Shown: positions 43,176-59,281 of the stretch, piece by piece
Numbering within the stretch: the first letter of the stretch is position 1
How the letters are laid out: each line of letters opens with the position of its first letter
NCBI GenBank assembly: GCA_022566735.1
Contig: JADFIG010000011.1
Span: forward strand, 1 to 64,000
Direction: 5' to 3'
From: Pseudomonadota bacterium
GTDB lineage: Bacteria > Pseudomonadota > Gammaproteobacteria > Burkholderiales > Burkholderiaceae_C
Length of the DNA stretch: 64,000 nt
Notes under the pieces: generated by a model
What the model was told of the DNA's origin: nothing
What the model saw: only the letters and a program-made list of their open reading frames with translations
Database searches by the model: none
Made by a program: the position numbers and the translations under genes

Positions 43176-45932
43176 ATGAGCAAAGCCCTGGTCATTGCAG
43201 AGAAGCCTTCCGTCGCCCAAGACATCGTGCGTGCGCTCACGCCGATCGACGGCAAGTTCGACAAGCACGACGAGTATTTCGAGTCCGAGCACTACGTGGT
43301 CAGCTCGGCCGTCGGTCACCTGGTCGAAATCAAGGCGCCCGACGAGTTCGACGTCAAGCGCGGCAAGTGGAGCTTCGCCAACCTGCCCGTCATCCCGCCG
43401 CACTTCGACCTCAACCCCATCGACAAGAGCAAGGGCCGGCTCAACGCCCTGGTCAAGCTCATCAAGCGCAAGGACGTCGAGACCCTGATCAACGCGTGTG
43501 ACGCGGGGCGCGAGGGTGAGCTCATCTTCCGCCTGATCGTGCAGTACGCGGCCGACAGCACGGCCACCACGCGCGCCAAGGGCCTGGGCAAGGACGTGCG
43601 GCGACTGTGGCTGCAGAGCATGACGCCCGCGGCCATCCGCGATGGCTTCGAGGCCCTGCGCACGGACGAGCAGATGCTGCCGCTGGCCAGCGCCGCGCGT
43701 TGCCGCTCCGAGGCCGACTGGCTGGTGGGCATCAACGGCACGCGCGCCATGACGGCCTTCAACTCGCGCGATGGCGGGTTCTTTCTGACCACCGTGGGCC
43801 GGGTGCAGACGCCGACGCTGTCCATCGTGGTGGAGCGCGAAGAGAAGATCCGCAAACACATCTGGCGCGACTACTGGGAGGTGCGCGGCACCTTCGGCGC
43901 ACAGGCCGGCGCCTACGAGGGCAAGTGGTTCGACCCGGACTTCAAGAAGGACAAGAGCGCGCCCGAAGGCTCGGCCGAGGCCGAGTTCAAGGCCGACCGC
44001 GTCTGGTCCGAAGCCGAGGCCCGGGCCATCGCCGATGCGGTGCGTGGCCAGACCGGCACGGTGACCGAGGAGTCCAAGCCCAGCACCCAGGCCAGCCCGC
44101 TGCTCTATGACCTGACCACGCTGCAGCGCGAAGCCAACTCGCGCTTCGGCTTCAGCGCCAAGACCACGCTGTCGCTGGCCCAGGCCCTGTACGAAAAGCA
44201 CAAGGCGTTGACCTACCCGCGTACCGACTCGCGCGCCCTGCCCGAGGACTACCTGGGCGTGGTCCAGCAGACCATGGCCATGATCGCCGACGAGGACCTG
44301 CCCGGCCCGCTGCGTGCGCTGGCCCAGCACGCCCGCAAGGCGGTCAACGATGGTTACGTCAAGCCGACCAAGCGCGTCTTCGACAACGCCAAGGTGTCGG
44401 ACCACTTCGCCATCATCCCGACGCTGCAGGCGCCGCGCAGCCTCACGGAGGCCGAGGCCAAGCTCTACGACATGGTGGTCAAGCGCTTCATCGCGGTGTT
44501 CTACCCCTCGGCCGAGTTCATGGTCACCACCCGCATCACCCAGGTGGCGGCGGCGGGCACCACCCACCATTTCCAGACCAACGGCAAGGTGCTGGTCAAG
44601 CCGGGCTGGATGGCCGTCTACGGCAAGGAAGCCGCCGAAGAGGGCGACGACGCCCACCTGGTGCCGGTGCAGCCGGGCGAGTCGGTCGGCAATGAAGATG
44701 TGACCGTGACCGCGCTCAAGACCAAGCCGCCGGCCCGCTACACCGAAGCCACGCTGCTGAGCGCCATGGAAGGCGCAGGCAAGCTCATCGACGACGAGGA
44801 GCTCAAGGCCGCGATGCAGGAAAAAGGCCTGGGCACCCCGGCCACGCGCGCCGCCATCATCGAAGGCCTGCTGACCGAGAAGTACATGCTGCGCGAGGGC
44901 CGCGAGCTCATCCCCACGGCCAAGGCCTTCCAGCTGATGACGCTGCTGCGTGGCCTGGGCGTGGAGGACCTGACCAAGCCCGAGCTGACCGGCAACTGGG
45001 AGTTCAAGCTCTCCGAGATGGAGAAGGGCCGCCTCAGCCGCGAGGCCTTCATGGACGAGATCGCCGCGATGACGCAGCGCGTGGTGCAGAAGGCCAAGGA
45101 GTACGACCGCGACACCATCCCCGGCGACTACGCCACCCTGAGCACGCCCTGCCCGAACTGCGGCGGCGTGGTCAAGGAGAACTACCGCCGCTTCACCTGC
45201 GTGGGCAAGCATGGCGGCGCTTCGAATGGCGAGGCGGAAGGCGCCGCGGGGTGCGGCTTCAGCATGACCAAGATCCCGGCCGGCCGCAGCTTCGAGCTCG
45301 ACGAGGTGGAAACGCTGCTGAGCCAGCACAAGCTGGGCCCGCTGGAGGGTTTCCGCTCCAAGGCGGGCTGGCCCTTCACGGCCGAGCTCAAGCTGGTCCA
45401 GGACGCCGAAGCGAACAACTGGAAGATGGAGTTCGACTTCGGCGAAGACGCCAAGAAGGAAGAAGAGTCCGGCGAGGCCATCGACTTCAGCGCACAGACC
45501 ACGCTGGGCGCTTGCCCGAAGTGCAACAGCTCGGTGTTCGAGCACGGCACGAACTACATCTGCGAGAAGTCGGTGGGGCCGAAGCCCAGCTGCGACTTCA
45601 AGACGGGCAAGGTCATCCTGCAGCAGCCGATCACGCCGGAGCAGCTCGCCAAGCTGCTGGACACCGGCAAGACCGACCTGCTGGAGAACTTCGTCTCCAA
45701 CAAGACGCGCCGCAAGTTCAAGGCCTTCCTGAGTTGGGATGCGAAGTCGGGCAAGGTGGGCTTCGAGTTCGAGCCCCGTGCGCCGCGCGCGGCGGGCAAG
45801 ACCGCAGGCAAGGCCGAACCGGCTGCGAGCCAGGCGGTGGCCGGCAAGACCGCCGCGACGAAGACCGCCACGGCCAGGAAGACCCCGGCCAGGAAGACCA
45901 CGAAGGCGGTGGCGGCCAAGAAGGCGGCGTGA
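43176..45932 (+). CDS. topB: DNA topoisomerase III (type IA)
   Basis: A 918-residue type IA topoisomerase that decatenates and unlinks DNA. It has a Toprim domain (ALVIAEKPSVAQDI; NACDAGREGELIFR), the active-site region TYPRTDSRALPEDY with Tyr347, and TPATRAAIIEGLL. C-terminal zinc-binding Cys clusters are STPCPNCGGVV, AAGCGFSMTK and ACPKCNSSVFEHG. A very basic Ala/Lys/Thr-rich tail (~870-918) probably binds DNA. It is longer than E. coli TopB (~650) because of these C-terminal extensions, as usual in betaproteobacteria. Confidence 0.95.
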   Translation: MSKALVIAEKPSVAQDIVRALTPIDGKFDKHDEYFESEHYVVSSAVGHLVEIKAPDEFDVKRGKWSFANLPVIPPHFDLNPIDKSKGRLNALVKLIKRKDVETLINACDAGREGELIFRLIVQYAADSTATTRAKGLGKDVRRLWLQSMTPAAIRDGFEALRTDEQMLPLASAARCRSEADWLVGINGTRAMTAFNSRDGGFFLTTVGRVQTPTLSIVVEREEKIRKHIWRDYWEVRGTFGAQAGAYEGKWFDPDFKKDKSAPEGSAEAEFKADRVWSEAEARAIADAVRGQTGTVTEESKPSTQASPLLYDLTTLQREANSRFGFSAKTTLSLAQALYEKHKALTYPRTDSRALPEDYLGVVQQTMAMIADEDLPGPLRALAQHARKAVNDGYVKPTKRVFDNAKVSDHFAIIPTLQAPRSLTEAEAKLYDMVVKRFIAVFYPSAEFMVTTRITQVAAAGTTHHFQTNGKVLVKPGWMAVYGKEAAEEGDDAHLVPVQPGESVGNEDVTVTALKTKPPARYTEATLLSAMEGAGKLIDDEELKAAMQEKGLGTPATRAAIIEGLLTEKYMLREGRELIPTAKAFQLMTLLRGLGVEDLTKPELTGNWEFKLSEMEKGRLSREAFMDEIAAMTQRVVQKAKEYDRDTIPGDYATLSTPCPNCGGVVKENYRRFTCVGKHGGASNGEAEGAAGCGFSMTKIPAGRSFELDEVETLLSQHKLGPLEGFRSKAGWPFTAELKLVQDAEANNWKMEFDFGEDAKKEEESGEAIDFSAQTTLGACPKCNSSVFEHGTNYICEKSVGPKPSCDFKTGKVILQQPITPEQLAKLLDTGKTDLLENFVSNKTRRKFKAFLSWDAKSGKVGFEFEPRAPRAAGKTAGKAEPAASQAVAGKTAATKTATARKTPARKTTKAVAAKKAA

Positions 45933-46096
45933 TGTGGGGCGGTGCGGTGCGGTGTGAGGCCGCCCGGACGTGACGGAGTGAGGCTTTGCCTCGAAGTTAC
46001 AGGTTTGTTTCGCGTTTTCCCTTGATCTGATCAGGCCATCCGCACGATCTTGCGCTATCGTTCGCCTCCTTTGCGAAGCTGGGACAGAGGCGGGCG

Positions 46097-47203
46097 ATGA
46101 GGCGGGCAACGGTGCGTGTGATCAAGGGCGTGTGCGGCGTGTGGCTGGCGGTTGGCGCGCAGGTGCCGGCCGCATGGGCGGCGGCGGCCGCGGCGCAGGT
46201 GGTGGATGTCCGCGGTGCCGGCGCCACCTTCCCGGCCTTGGTCTACGCCCGCTGGACCCAGCGTTTTGCCCAGGAGAATCCTGGCGTGAAGATCAGCTAT
46301 GCGCCGACGGGCTCGGGCGATGGCGTCAAGCAGGCCACGGCCCGCAGCGTGCAGCTGGGCGGCACCGACGTCCCCCTGAGCCCCCAGAAGCTGCGGCAGG
46401 CCCGCCTGGTGCAGATCCCCATGCTGGTCGGTGGCCTGGTGCCGGTGGTCCAGGTGCCGGGCGTGGCGGCCAACCAGCTGGTGATGGACGGCCCGCTGCT
46501 GGCCGACATCTTCCTGGGCCAGGTGACCCGCTGGGACGACGCGCGCATCGCCGCGCTCAACCCGGGTGTGCGCCTGCCGGCCTTGCCGATCGCGCGGGTG
46601 GTGCGCCAGGAGTCTTCCGGCTCCACCGAGACCCTGCTGCGCTACCTGGCTGAATCGTCCAGGGCCTTCCAGGCGGCGGTGCCCATCAGTGGCCTGCCGA
46701 CCTGGCCGCAAGGCGCGCCCGAGGCCCTGGCGCCGCGCGCGGCCAAGGGCAACGACGGGGTGGTCGGCCTGCTCAAGGCCACGCCGGGCGGCATCGCCGT
46801 GGTGTCCTACGACCGGGTGCTGCGCGACCGCCTGCTGGCGGTGCGCCTGCTGAACGCTGCCGGCCGGCCGGTGGCGGCCAGCGAGGCGGCCTTCCGCGCG
46901 GCCATCCTCTCGTCGGACTTGCACCAGCACGGCGACGACACCGCCAGCCTGCTCAACCGCCCGCGTGGCGACGCCTGGCCGTTGACGGCCACCAGCTTCG
47001 TGCTGCTGGACGCGGCGCCCAAGGACATGGTGGCCACCGAATGGGCCGCCCGCTTCGTCTACTGGTGCTTCATGCACGGTGACGAGCTCACCCGCGACAC
47101 CGGGTTTGCGCCGCTGCCCGACCGCGTGCAGGCCAAGCTGTCGGGCCGCCTGATGCAGATCCACGGCCCGCAGGGCGAGCTGCCGCGCTTGATGGCGCCG
47201 TGA
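46097..47203 (+). CDS. PstS-like periplasmic substrate-binding protein
   Basis: A 368-residue phosphate-binding-protein-like PBP. A signal peptide (GVCGVWLAVGAQVPAAWA) precedes VRGAGATFPALVYARWTQRF, then SYAPTGSGDGVKQATAR and GGTDVPLSPQKL, and VRQESSGSTETLLRYL, which are the phosphate-contact segments of PstS. No pstCAB genes are nearby, so it may act as an orphan binder or with a distant transporter. Moderate sequence drift (DVPLS for the usual DAPL) leaves the ligand uncertain. Confidence 0.82.
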   Translation: MRRATVRVIKGVCGVWLAVGAQVPAAWAAAAAAQVVDVRGAGATFPALVYARWTQRFAQENPGVKISYAPTGSGDGVKQATARSVQLGGTDVPLSPQKLRQARLVQIPMLVGGLVPVVQVPGVAANQLVMDGPLLADIFLGQVTRWDDARIAALNPGVRLPALPIARVVRQESSGSTETLLRYLAESSRAFQAAVPISGLPTWPQGAPEALAPRAAKGNDGVVGLLKATPGGIAVVSYDRVLRDRLLAVRLLNAAGRPVAASEAAFRAAILSSDLHQHGDDTASLLNRPRGDAWPLTATSFVLLDAAPKDMVATEWAARFVYWCFMHGDELTRDTGFAPLPDRVQAKLSGRLMQIHGPQGELPRLMAP

Positions 47204-47337
47204 GGCGCCGGGGGCGTGCCGGGCTGCGCGCTGCAGGCCCGGGTGAAAGTGTGTAAGGTTGGGAACCGTTGGCGGGCCCTGGTGGTCATCGCCATGTCGG
47301 GCCGCATCGGGCCTGACCAGACCCACGGAGCCCTGCC

Positions 47338-48372
47338 ATGTCTTTCATCCGCACCTCACGCCATCTGCTGCACCCCGACAGCGGCATGCAGCACCCGGTG
47401 GCCAGCGACATCACGCCGCGGGCCGTCTGCGAAGGCCGTCGCCAGTGGCTGGTGCAGGCGGCCGGCCTGGCGGGCGGTGGCGCCTGGGGCACGGGCCTGC
47501 TGGGGCCGGGTGGCGAGGCCCTGGCCCAGCCTGCGCTGGTCAGGCGCCCGGGCAAGCTGGCGGCGCTGGCCGGTGGGCGCAGCAGCGTGGCCGGGGCCGA
47601 TGCCATGGACAAGCTCACCCCCTACGAGGACGTGAGCAGCTACAACAACTTCTACGAGTTCGGCACGGACAAGTCCGACCCGGCCGAGCACGCCCACACC
47701 TTGCAGACCCGACCCTGGTCGCTGAGCATCGAGGGCGAGGTGGGCAAGCCGCTGAAGCTGGGCCTGGACGACCTGCTCAAGGCCGCCCCCATGGAAGAGC
47801 GCATCTACCGCCTGCGCTGCGTGGAGGGCTGGTCGATGGTGATCCCTTGGGTGGGGTACTCGCTGGCCGCGCTGCTGAACCGGGCCGAGCCGACCAGCCG
47901 GGCGAAGTATGTGATGTTCACCAGCCTGGCCGACCCGAAGCAGATGCCGGGGGTGCGCTCCTCGGTGCTGGACTGGCCGTACGTGGAGGGCCTGCGCATC
48001 GACGAGGCCATGCACCCGCTGACGCTGCTGGCCTTCGGCCTGTACGGCGAGGTGCTGCCCAAGCAGAACGGCGCGCCGCTGCGCCTGGTGGTGCCCTGGA
48101 AGTACGGCTTCAAGAGCGCCAAGTCCATCGTGAAGGTCCGCCTGGTCGAGAAGGCGCCGCTGTCCTCCTGGACCCAGGCGAATCCGCGCGAGTACGGCTT
48201 CTACTCGAACGTGAACCCCAAGGTGGACCACCCGCGCTGGAGCCAGGCCAGCGAGCGCCGCATCGGCGAGGGGGGCTTCTTCGCGCCGCGCAAGCCCACG
48301 TTGATGTTCAATGGCTACGAGGCCCAGGTCGGACAGCTGTACGCTGGCATGGACCTGAAAAAGAACTTCTGA
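47338..48372 (+). CDS. msrP: Protein-methionine-sulfoxide reductase catalytic subunit MsrP
   Basis: A 344-residue periplasmic molybdopterin enzyme (YedY/SUOX fold) that repairs oxidised methionine in envelope proteins. A Tat-type signal with [14 protein letters not shown] (~33-46) targets the folded protein. The Mo-ligand Cys lies in [15 protein letters not shown]; also typical are [15 protein letters not shown] and [15 protein letters not shown]. The gene is followed at 10 nt by msrQ, its heme-binding membrane partner. Confidence 0.94.
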   Translation: MSFIRTSRHLLHPDSGMQHPVASDITPRAVCEGRRQWLVQAAGLAGGGAWGTGLLGPGGEALAQPALVRRPGKLAALAGGRSSVAGADAMDKLTPYEDVSSYNNFYEFGTDKSDPAEHAHTLQTRPWSLSIEGEVGKPLKLGLDDLLKAAPMEERIYRLRCVEGWSMVIPWVGYSLAALLNRAEPTSRAKYVMFTSLADPKQMPGVRSSVLDWPYVEGLRIDEAMHPLTLLAFGLYGEVLPKQNGAPLRLVVPWKYGFKSAKSIVKVRLVEKAPLSSWTQANPREYGFYSNVNPKVDHPRWSQASERRIGEGGFFAPRKPTLMFNGYEAQVGQLYAGMDLKKNF

Positions 48373-48382
48373 CCTGCCCACC

Positions 48383-49030
48383 ATGACTGCCGCTGCCATC
48401 CAGCCTTCCCGCCTCAACCAGATCCTGCTCAAGCCCTGGGCCAAGCCCCTGCTGTGGGCCGTGTGCGCGCTGCCCGCGGTGGCCTTGTTCGTCGGCGCGG
48501 CCGACGGGCAGCTGGGCGCCAACCCGGCGGAGACGCTCATCCGCGAGACGGGCGAGTGGGCCTTGCGCTTCCTGTGGCTGACGCTGGCGATCACGCCGCT
48601 GCGCGAAATCGCCGCGCTGCCCGCGCTGCTGCGCCACCGCCGCGCGCTCGGCGTGACCGTGTTCGCCTACGCCGTTGTGCACTTCCTGGCCTATGCCTGG
48701 CTGGACAAGGGCCTGGTGCTCGACGACATCGTGCGCGATGTGTTCAAGCGCAACTTCATCTTCGTGGGCATGGCGGCCCTGCTGCTGCTGACGCCGCTGG
48801 CGCTGACCTCGTTCAACGCGGCCATCCGCAAGCTGGGCGGACGCAACTGGCAGCGGCTGCACAAGCTGGTCTATGTGATCGCGCTGCTGGGCCTGCTGCA
48901 TTTCTACTGGAAGAAGGCGGCCAAGAACGACCTGGGCGAGGTGGCGGTGTACGCCGCCCTCCTGGCCGTGCTGCTGGGCTGGCGGGTGATGCGCAAGGGC
49001 GGTGTGCTGGCAATGTTCCGGGTGCGCTGA
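48383..49030 (+). CDS. msrQ: Heme-binding membrane subunit MsrQ
   Basis: A 215-residue YedZ/MsrQ protein with six hydrophobic segments and conserved heme-ligand His residues (LRHRRALGVTVF, VVHFLAYAW, LHKLVYVIALLGLLHFYW). It passes electrons from the quinone pool or flavin donors to MsrP. It forms an operon with msrP. Confidence 0.92.
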   Translation: MTAAAIQPSRLNQILLKPWAKPLLWAVCALPAVALFVGAADGQLGANPAETLIRETGEWALRFLWLTLAITPLREIAALPALLRHRRALGVTVFAYAVVHFLAYAWLDKGLVLDDIVRDVFKRNFIFVGMAALLLLTPLALTSFNAAIRKLGGRNWQRLHKLVYVIALLGLLHFYWKKAAKNDLGEVAVYAALLAVLLGWRVMRKGGVLAMFRVR

Positions 49031-49111
49031 GAGGGTGCGCTGAGGGAGGCGTGATGGGGTCTTGCCGGGCGTGTCGGGCGCGCCAGGGCGGCCCGCGGCA
49101 CAATCGCCCCC

Positions 49112-50188
49112 ATGCTGGACGTTCTGGCGCTGATGGCGCCCTTTTTCGGCCTGGTGCTGCTGGGGTGGATCACGGCGCGCCGCGGCCTGCTGCCGGTGGA
49201 TGGCATCGGTGGCCTGATGACCTTCGTGCTGTACTTCGCCCTGACGGCCTTGCTGCTGCGGCTGTCGGCGCAGGGGCGGGTGCAGGCGGGCGCGAGCGCC
49301 ACGCTCTTGCTGGTCTACGCCCTGGCCAGCGTGCTGGTGATGGCGCTGGGCCTGGGGTGGGCGCGCCGCGCGGGGCTGTCGCGCCGCGATGGCGCCCTGG
49401 CCGCCCTGGTCACGGCCTTCCCCAACACGGGCTTCCTGGGCCTGCCGCTGCTGACCAGCCTGCTGGGGGCGGACGCGGCCGGGCCGGTGGCGGCGACCCT
49501 GCTCATCGACGTGCTGGTGAGTTGCTCCCTGGCCATGGCCTGGGCCCACTCTCACCCGCATCCTGCCGCCGCAGGGCAGCCCGCCGAACGCGACGACCTG
49601 CCTGCCGACGACCCGGGCCCGCTCGTCGCCCTGAAGCGCTCCCTGCTGGGCGCCTTGCGCAACCCGCTGCTGCAGGCCATGGCCCTCGGCCTGGCGTTGG
49701 CGTCCCTGGGCTGGACCTTGCCCAAGCCGGTGGACGAGGTGCTGCGCCTGCTGGGCCAGGCCGCGACGCCAGCGGCCCTGGTGACGCTGGGGGCCATCGT
49801 GGCGCGTTCGCAGATGGGGGTGCGGTCGGGGCGGCAGTGGGCGAGCCAGGCGGCGCAGCCGTCCCCGCGGCACGGCGCGGCCTCGCGGGGGGCGGCATGG
49901 GTTTCCTCGCTGTGGTGGCTGGTGGCGCTCAAGCTGCTGGCCCATCCGGCCCTGGTCTGGCTGACGGCGCAGGGCGCGGCGTGGCTGGGCCACCCCCTGC
50001 CGCACCTGAGCGTGCTGGCCCTGACGCTGGCGGCGGCCTTGCCCTCGGCGGCCAACGTCTCCATGCTGGCCGAGCGCGAAGGCGCCGACACCGACCTGGT
50101 CGCCCGCGTCATCCTGTGGACGACGGCGGCGGCCGTGGGTTCGCTGCTGCTGTGGTCGAGCCTGCTGCAGGTCCACGCCGCGCTGTGA
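49112..50188 (+). CDS. AEC-family transporter/permease
   Basis: A 358-residue auxin-efflux-carrier-family membrane protein with about ten hydrophobic segments in two halves. The start LALMAPFFGLVLLGWITARRGLLP and the central FPNTGFLGLPLLTSLLG are diagnostic. The second half has TLGAIVA and LTLAAALPSAANVSMLAEREG. The substrate (possibly malonate or another carboxylate) is unknown. It converges with uvrA 34 nt later. Confidence 0.87.
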   Translation: MLDVLALMAPFFGLVLLGWITARRGLLPVDGIGGLMTFVLYFALTALLLRLSAQGRVQAGASATLLLVYALASVLVMALGLGWARRAGLSRRDGALAALVTAFPNTGFLGLPLLTSLLGADAAGPVAATLLIDVLVSCSLAMAWAHSHPHPAAAGQPAERDDLPADDPGPLVALKRSLLGALRNPLLQAMALGLALASLGWTLPKPVDEVLRLLGQAATPAALVTLGAIVARSQMGVRSGRQWASQAAQPSPRHGAASRGAAWVSSLWWLVALKLLAHPALVWLTAQGAAWLGHPLPHLSVLALTLAAALPSAANVSMLAEREGADTDLVARVILWTTAAAVGSLLLWSSLLQVHAAL

Positions 50189-50222
50189 CGCCGACCTGAG
50201 CGGGGCCGGCGTCACGCGGGGA

Positions 50223-56123
<5,901 letters not shown>

Positions 56124-56425
56124 GGGAGACCTTGTGTCGGCGGGGCGTGGGAAGGCAGGGCCGGAACATTCTAGAGAGGGAAACATGACCCCACGCTGCG
56201 CGGCGTGATGCTGGCGTCCGGAAAACAAGGGTCAAGTCCGCTGCGCAAGTGCCGAAACAGCAGGCTCAGGCAGGGCGTGTGAGGCGCCCTGACCAGGTTC
56301 CAGGGAGCGCAGTTGGTTTCAGGGCCTGTCCACGCACGCGTCCAGTGAGCCTGCCCGAGACGCTTTCACCGGCGGGTGCGATGTCCTGTGCGCGCCGGTT
56401 CGACGACGATGTCGAGGTGAGCGCG

Positions 56426-58351
56426 ATGATCCATTGGATCGTGAACCTGCCCTTGCGGTTCAAATTCCTGTTGTTGAGTGCGGTGGCCCTGCTGATGGTG
56501 GCCGCCCCGTCCACCCTGGTGCTGACCCAGTCGGTGGCCATCTACCGGGGCCTGCTGGCCGAACAGGCCGGCTTGCAGCCCGCCGTCGGTTTGCTCAAGC
56601 TGGTGCGGCTGACCCAGGAGCACCGCGGCATGTCGGCCGCCATCCTCAGCGGTGACGACAGCAAGCGCGCCGACCGCGCCGAGCGCCAGCGGGCCATCGA
56701 CGCCCTCTACGGTGAGATCGAGGGGCAACTCAAGGCCCTGTCGCAGGGCGGACTGCTGACCGAGTTGAGCAGCACCCGCCAGGATTGGCAGACCCTGTCG
56801 CAGCAGGTGGCCCAGGCTGGGGTGGCGCCGGCCGACAGCCTGCAGCGCCACACCCGGCTGGTCGGGCGGCTGCTGGTGCTGGTGGAAGACGAAGCCGCGG
56901 TCAGCGGCCTGGCCCTGGACGCCGACGCCGCCAGCTACTACCTGGTCAGCGCGGCCTTGCGCGACCTGCCGCGCCTGACCGAAAAGCTCGGCCTGGCCCG
57001 CGCCAAGGGCACGACCATGCTGGTGCAGCGCAGCCCGGACCCCATGCAGAGCGCCGCCCTGCTGACCCTGCTGGAGACCGCCCAGGTCAGCGCGCACGAC
57101 CTGCAGCGCGACCTGCTCAAGGCCGCCGAAGGCAACGCCCTGGCGTTCGGCAAGCTGCGCCAGGCGGCCGATGCGGCCCACCAGAGCCACGAACGCGCGC
57201 ATGCCCTGGCCGCCTCCGTGGGCCGCGACGTGGCGCAGGTGCAGATGACGCCCTCCCAGTACTTCGACGACATGAGCTCGGCCGTCCAGGCTCAGTTCGC
57301 GCTCAGCCAGGCCATGCTGACCCAGCTCGACGAGTTGCTGAGCCAGCGTGCCGCCGACGAATTGCGTGGCGTCTGGCTGACCGTCGCCGTCGTCGTGGTG
57401 ATGATGGGCCTGGGCGGCGCCCTGTCGGTGCTCATCACCCGCTCCACCACCCAGGCCGTGGCCAGCGCCGTGCAGGCCGCCGAGGCCCTGGCGGAGGGCG
57501 ACCTCAGCCGCACCCTGGCGCAGGACCGCCGCGACGAAGTCGGCCAGCTGCTGCGTGCCATGGCCCGTGCCTCCGGGCAGCTGCGCCAGACGGTGCTGGG
57601 CATCAAGGCCGCCAGCGAGTCCGTGGCCACCGCCTCCAGCCAGATCGCCCAGGGCAACCTCGATCTGAGCGCGCGCACCGAGAACCAGGCCTCGTCGCTG
57701 CAGGAGACAGCCTCGTCGATGGAGCAGATGTCCGCCACGGTGCGCCACAACGCCGACGCGGCCCGTTCGGCCAACCAGCTGGCGCTGGAGGTGTCCGAGG
57801 GCGCTGCCCACAGCGGGCGCATCTTCGCCCAGGTCACCGAGCGCATGGAGGCCATCAAGCGCTCCAGCGCCAAGATCGCCGAGATCAACGCCGTCATCGA
57901 CGGCATCGCCTTCCAGACCAACATCCTGGCGCTGAACGCCGCGGTGGAAGCCGCCCGCGCCGGCGAGCAGGGCCGCGGTTTTGCGGTGGTGGCCGGCGAG
58001 GTGCGCACGCTGGCGCAACGCTCGGCCAACGCCGCCCGCGAGATCAAGGTCCTGATCGCCGACAGCGTGGACTGCGTCGACCAGGGTTACGTCCTGGCCA
58101 CGGAAACCGGGCAGGCCATCGACACCCTGATCCAGCGCATCCAGCAGGCCAGCGAGATGATGGCCCAGGTGGCCACCGGCAGCGCCGAGCAGAGCCAGGG
58201 CATCGCCCAGGTGAACCAGGCCGTCACGCTGCTGGACCAGGCCACGCAGCAGAACGCCGCCCTGGTGGAAGAGTCGTCCGCCGCGGCGGCCAGCCTCAGC
58301 GACCAGGCCCAGCGCCTGCAGCAGGCGGTCGGCAGCTTCCGGCTGGCGTGA
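56426..58351 (+). CDS. Methyl-accepting chemotaxis protein
   Basis: A 641-residue transmembrane chemoreceptor. TM1 (~10-30, [19 protein letters not shown]) is followed by a large periplasmic helical sensor (~30-315) and TM2 (~316-340, [19 protein letters not shown]). Then come a HAMP domain and a signalling coiled coil with the conserved tip [21 protein letters not shown] (~492-512), then [18 protein letters not shown]. No C-terminal CheR-binding pentapeptide is visible. The start at 56426 gives [14 protein letters not shown]; a 59-codon upstream extension looks noncoding. The ligand is unknown. Confidence 0.93.
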   Translation: MIHWIVNLPLRFKFLLLSAVALLMVAAPSTLVLTQSVAIYRGLLAEQAGLQPAVGLLKLVRLTQEHRGMSAAILSGDDSKRADRAERQRAIDALYGEIEGQLKALSQGGLLTELSSTRQDWQTLSQQVAQAGVAPADSLQRHTRLVGRLLVLVEDEAAVSGLALDADAASYYLVSAALRDLPRLTEKLGLARAKGTTMLVQRSPDPMQSAALLTLLETAQVSAHDLQRDLLKAAEGNALAFGKLRQAADAAHQSHERAHALAASVGRDVAQVQMTPSQYFDDMSSAVQAQFALSQAMLTQLDELLSQRAADELRGVWLTVAVVVVMMGLGGALSVLITRSTTQAVASAVQAAEALAEGDLSRTLAQDRRDEVGQLLRAMARASGQLRQTVLGIKAASESVATASSQIAQGNLDLSARTENQASSLQETASSMEQMSATVRHNADAARSANQLALEVSEGAAHSGRIFAQVTERMEAIKRSSAKIAEINAVIDGIAFQTNILALNAAVEAARAGEQGRGFAVVAGEVRTLAQRSANAAREIKVLIADSVDCVDQGYVLATETGQAIDTLIQRIQQASEMMAQVATGSAEQSQGIAQVNQAVTLLDQATQQNAALVEESSAAAASLSDQAQRLQQAVGSFRLA

Positions 58352-58362
58352 CCGGTGGCGGC

Positions 58363-58403
58363 GGGGCTGTCAAAAAAACGTGCCAAGATGGCACGACAGC
58401 CCC
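58363..58403 (-). terminator. Minus-strand intrinsic terminator beyond a convergent gene
   Basis: Read on the minus strand: CGTGCCA-TCT-TGGCACG followed by seven T residues, all enclosed by an outer GGGGCTGT/ACAGCCCC pair. It lies between the chemoreceptor and the small plus-strand membrane gene. It is the first good terminator for the usp operon coming from the right. Confidence 0.65.
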
Positions 58404-58417
58404 CTCCACCTGACGCC

Positions 58418-58852
58418 ATGACCTTCAAGCGCCTGATCCTGCCCCTGCTCATCCTCGTCGCCCTGGTGGCGGCGTACTTCGCGGTCGTGCTGAACTGGAG
58501 CTACTCCAGCGGCGAGCGCGCCGGCTGGGTGCAGAAGTTCTCGCACAAGGGCTGGGTCTGCAAGACCTGGGAGGGCGAGCTGGCCCTGGTGTCGATGCCG
58601 GGGGCGCCGCTGGAGAAGTTTTTCTTCACCGTGACGGACGATGCCGTGGCCGAGCAGATCAACCGCCACATGGGCCAGCGCGTGGCCCTGCACTACGACC
58701 AGCGCGTGGGCCTGCCCACCAGCTGCTTTGGCGAAACCCGCTACTACGTCAGCAAGGTGACGGCGGTGGGCGACATCTCCCTGTCGCCCGGCGTGGTGGT
58801 GCAGCCGCACGGCGAGCCGGCGATGCCCGCCAGTGCGGCCTCGGCACCCTGA
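58418..58852 (+). CDS. Small membrane-anchored hypothetical protein (144 aa)
   Basis: A 144-residue protein with one N-terminal hydrophobic anchor (LILPLLILVALVAAYFAVVL) and a periplasmic-looking domain: WSYSSGERAGWVQKFSHKGWVCKTWEGELALV, then FFFTVTDDAVAEQINRHMGQRVALHYDQ. Two Cys (in VCKTWEG and TSCFGETRY) could pair. It resembles 6-phosphogluconate-dehydrogenase-like annotated hypotheticals in Burkholderiales, but the function is not established. It converges with usp with only 6 nt between the stops. Confidence 0.78.
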   Translation: MTFKRLILPLLILVALVAAYFAVVLNWSYSSGERAGWVQKFSHKGWVCKTWEGELALVSMPGAPLEKFFFTVTDDAVAEQINRHMGQRVALHYDQRVGLPTSCFGETRYYVSKVTAVGDISLSPGVVVQPHGEPAMPASAASAP

Positions 58853-58858
58853 GCCGGA

Positions 58859-59281
58859 TCAGCGCACCAGCAGCACCGGCACCTTCGAGTTGGCCAGCAC
58901 CTGCGTGGCCACCGAACCGGCCACCAGGTTCATCAGGTTGCTGTGGCCGTGCGAGCCCATGATGACCAGGTCGTACTTGCCCTTGACCGACATCTTGGAG
59001 ATCACCTCCGGCGCGTGGCCCACCTTGGGCACGTAGGACGTGGCCAGGTTGTGCTTCGCCGTGAACTTGCGGATGGGCTTGAAGATGGCCTCGGCCGTGT
59101 CCTCGTAGTAGGACTTGAGCTGGTCGGCGGGGAACATCGAGGCGGCGTGCGGCGGGATCATCGGCACGACGGTCAGCACCGTGTACTCGTGCTGGGCGGC
59201 CAGCCATTCTTCGTGGGTGACCAGCCAGGCCAGCATGCGCTTGGTGTAGGCGCTGCCATCGACGGGGAGCAGGATTTTCAT
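58859..59281 (-). CDS. Universal stress protein (UspA family)
   Basis: A 140-residue UspA-fold protein. The start MKILLPVDGSAYTKRMLAWL and the nucleotide-binding stretch DLVIMGSHGHSNLMNLVAGSVATQVLANSKVPVLLV (Gly-x2-Gly-x9-Gly-like pattern) are typical of ATP-binding members. The ATG overlaps the stop of the metallophosphoesterase gene by ATGA, so the genes are coupled. Likely a stress-survival factor. Confidence 0.93.
   Translation of the reverse strand: MKILLPVDGSAYTKRMLAWLVTHEEWLAAQHEYTVLTVVPMIPPHAASMFPADQLKSYYEDTAEAIFKPIRKFTAKHNLATSYVPKVGHAPEVISKMSVKGKYDLVIMGSHGHSNLMNLVAGSVATQVLANSKVPVLLVR

Noticed and set aside
42501-46109. A 1202-codon minus-strand frame covering the SET gene and all of topB.
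   Set aside because: Only its last ~180 codons are a real gene (SET). The rest is an antisense shadow of topB created by high GC and biased codon use; it contains no domains.
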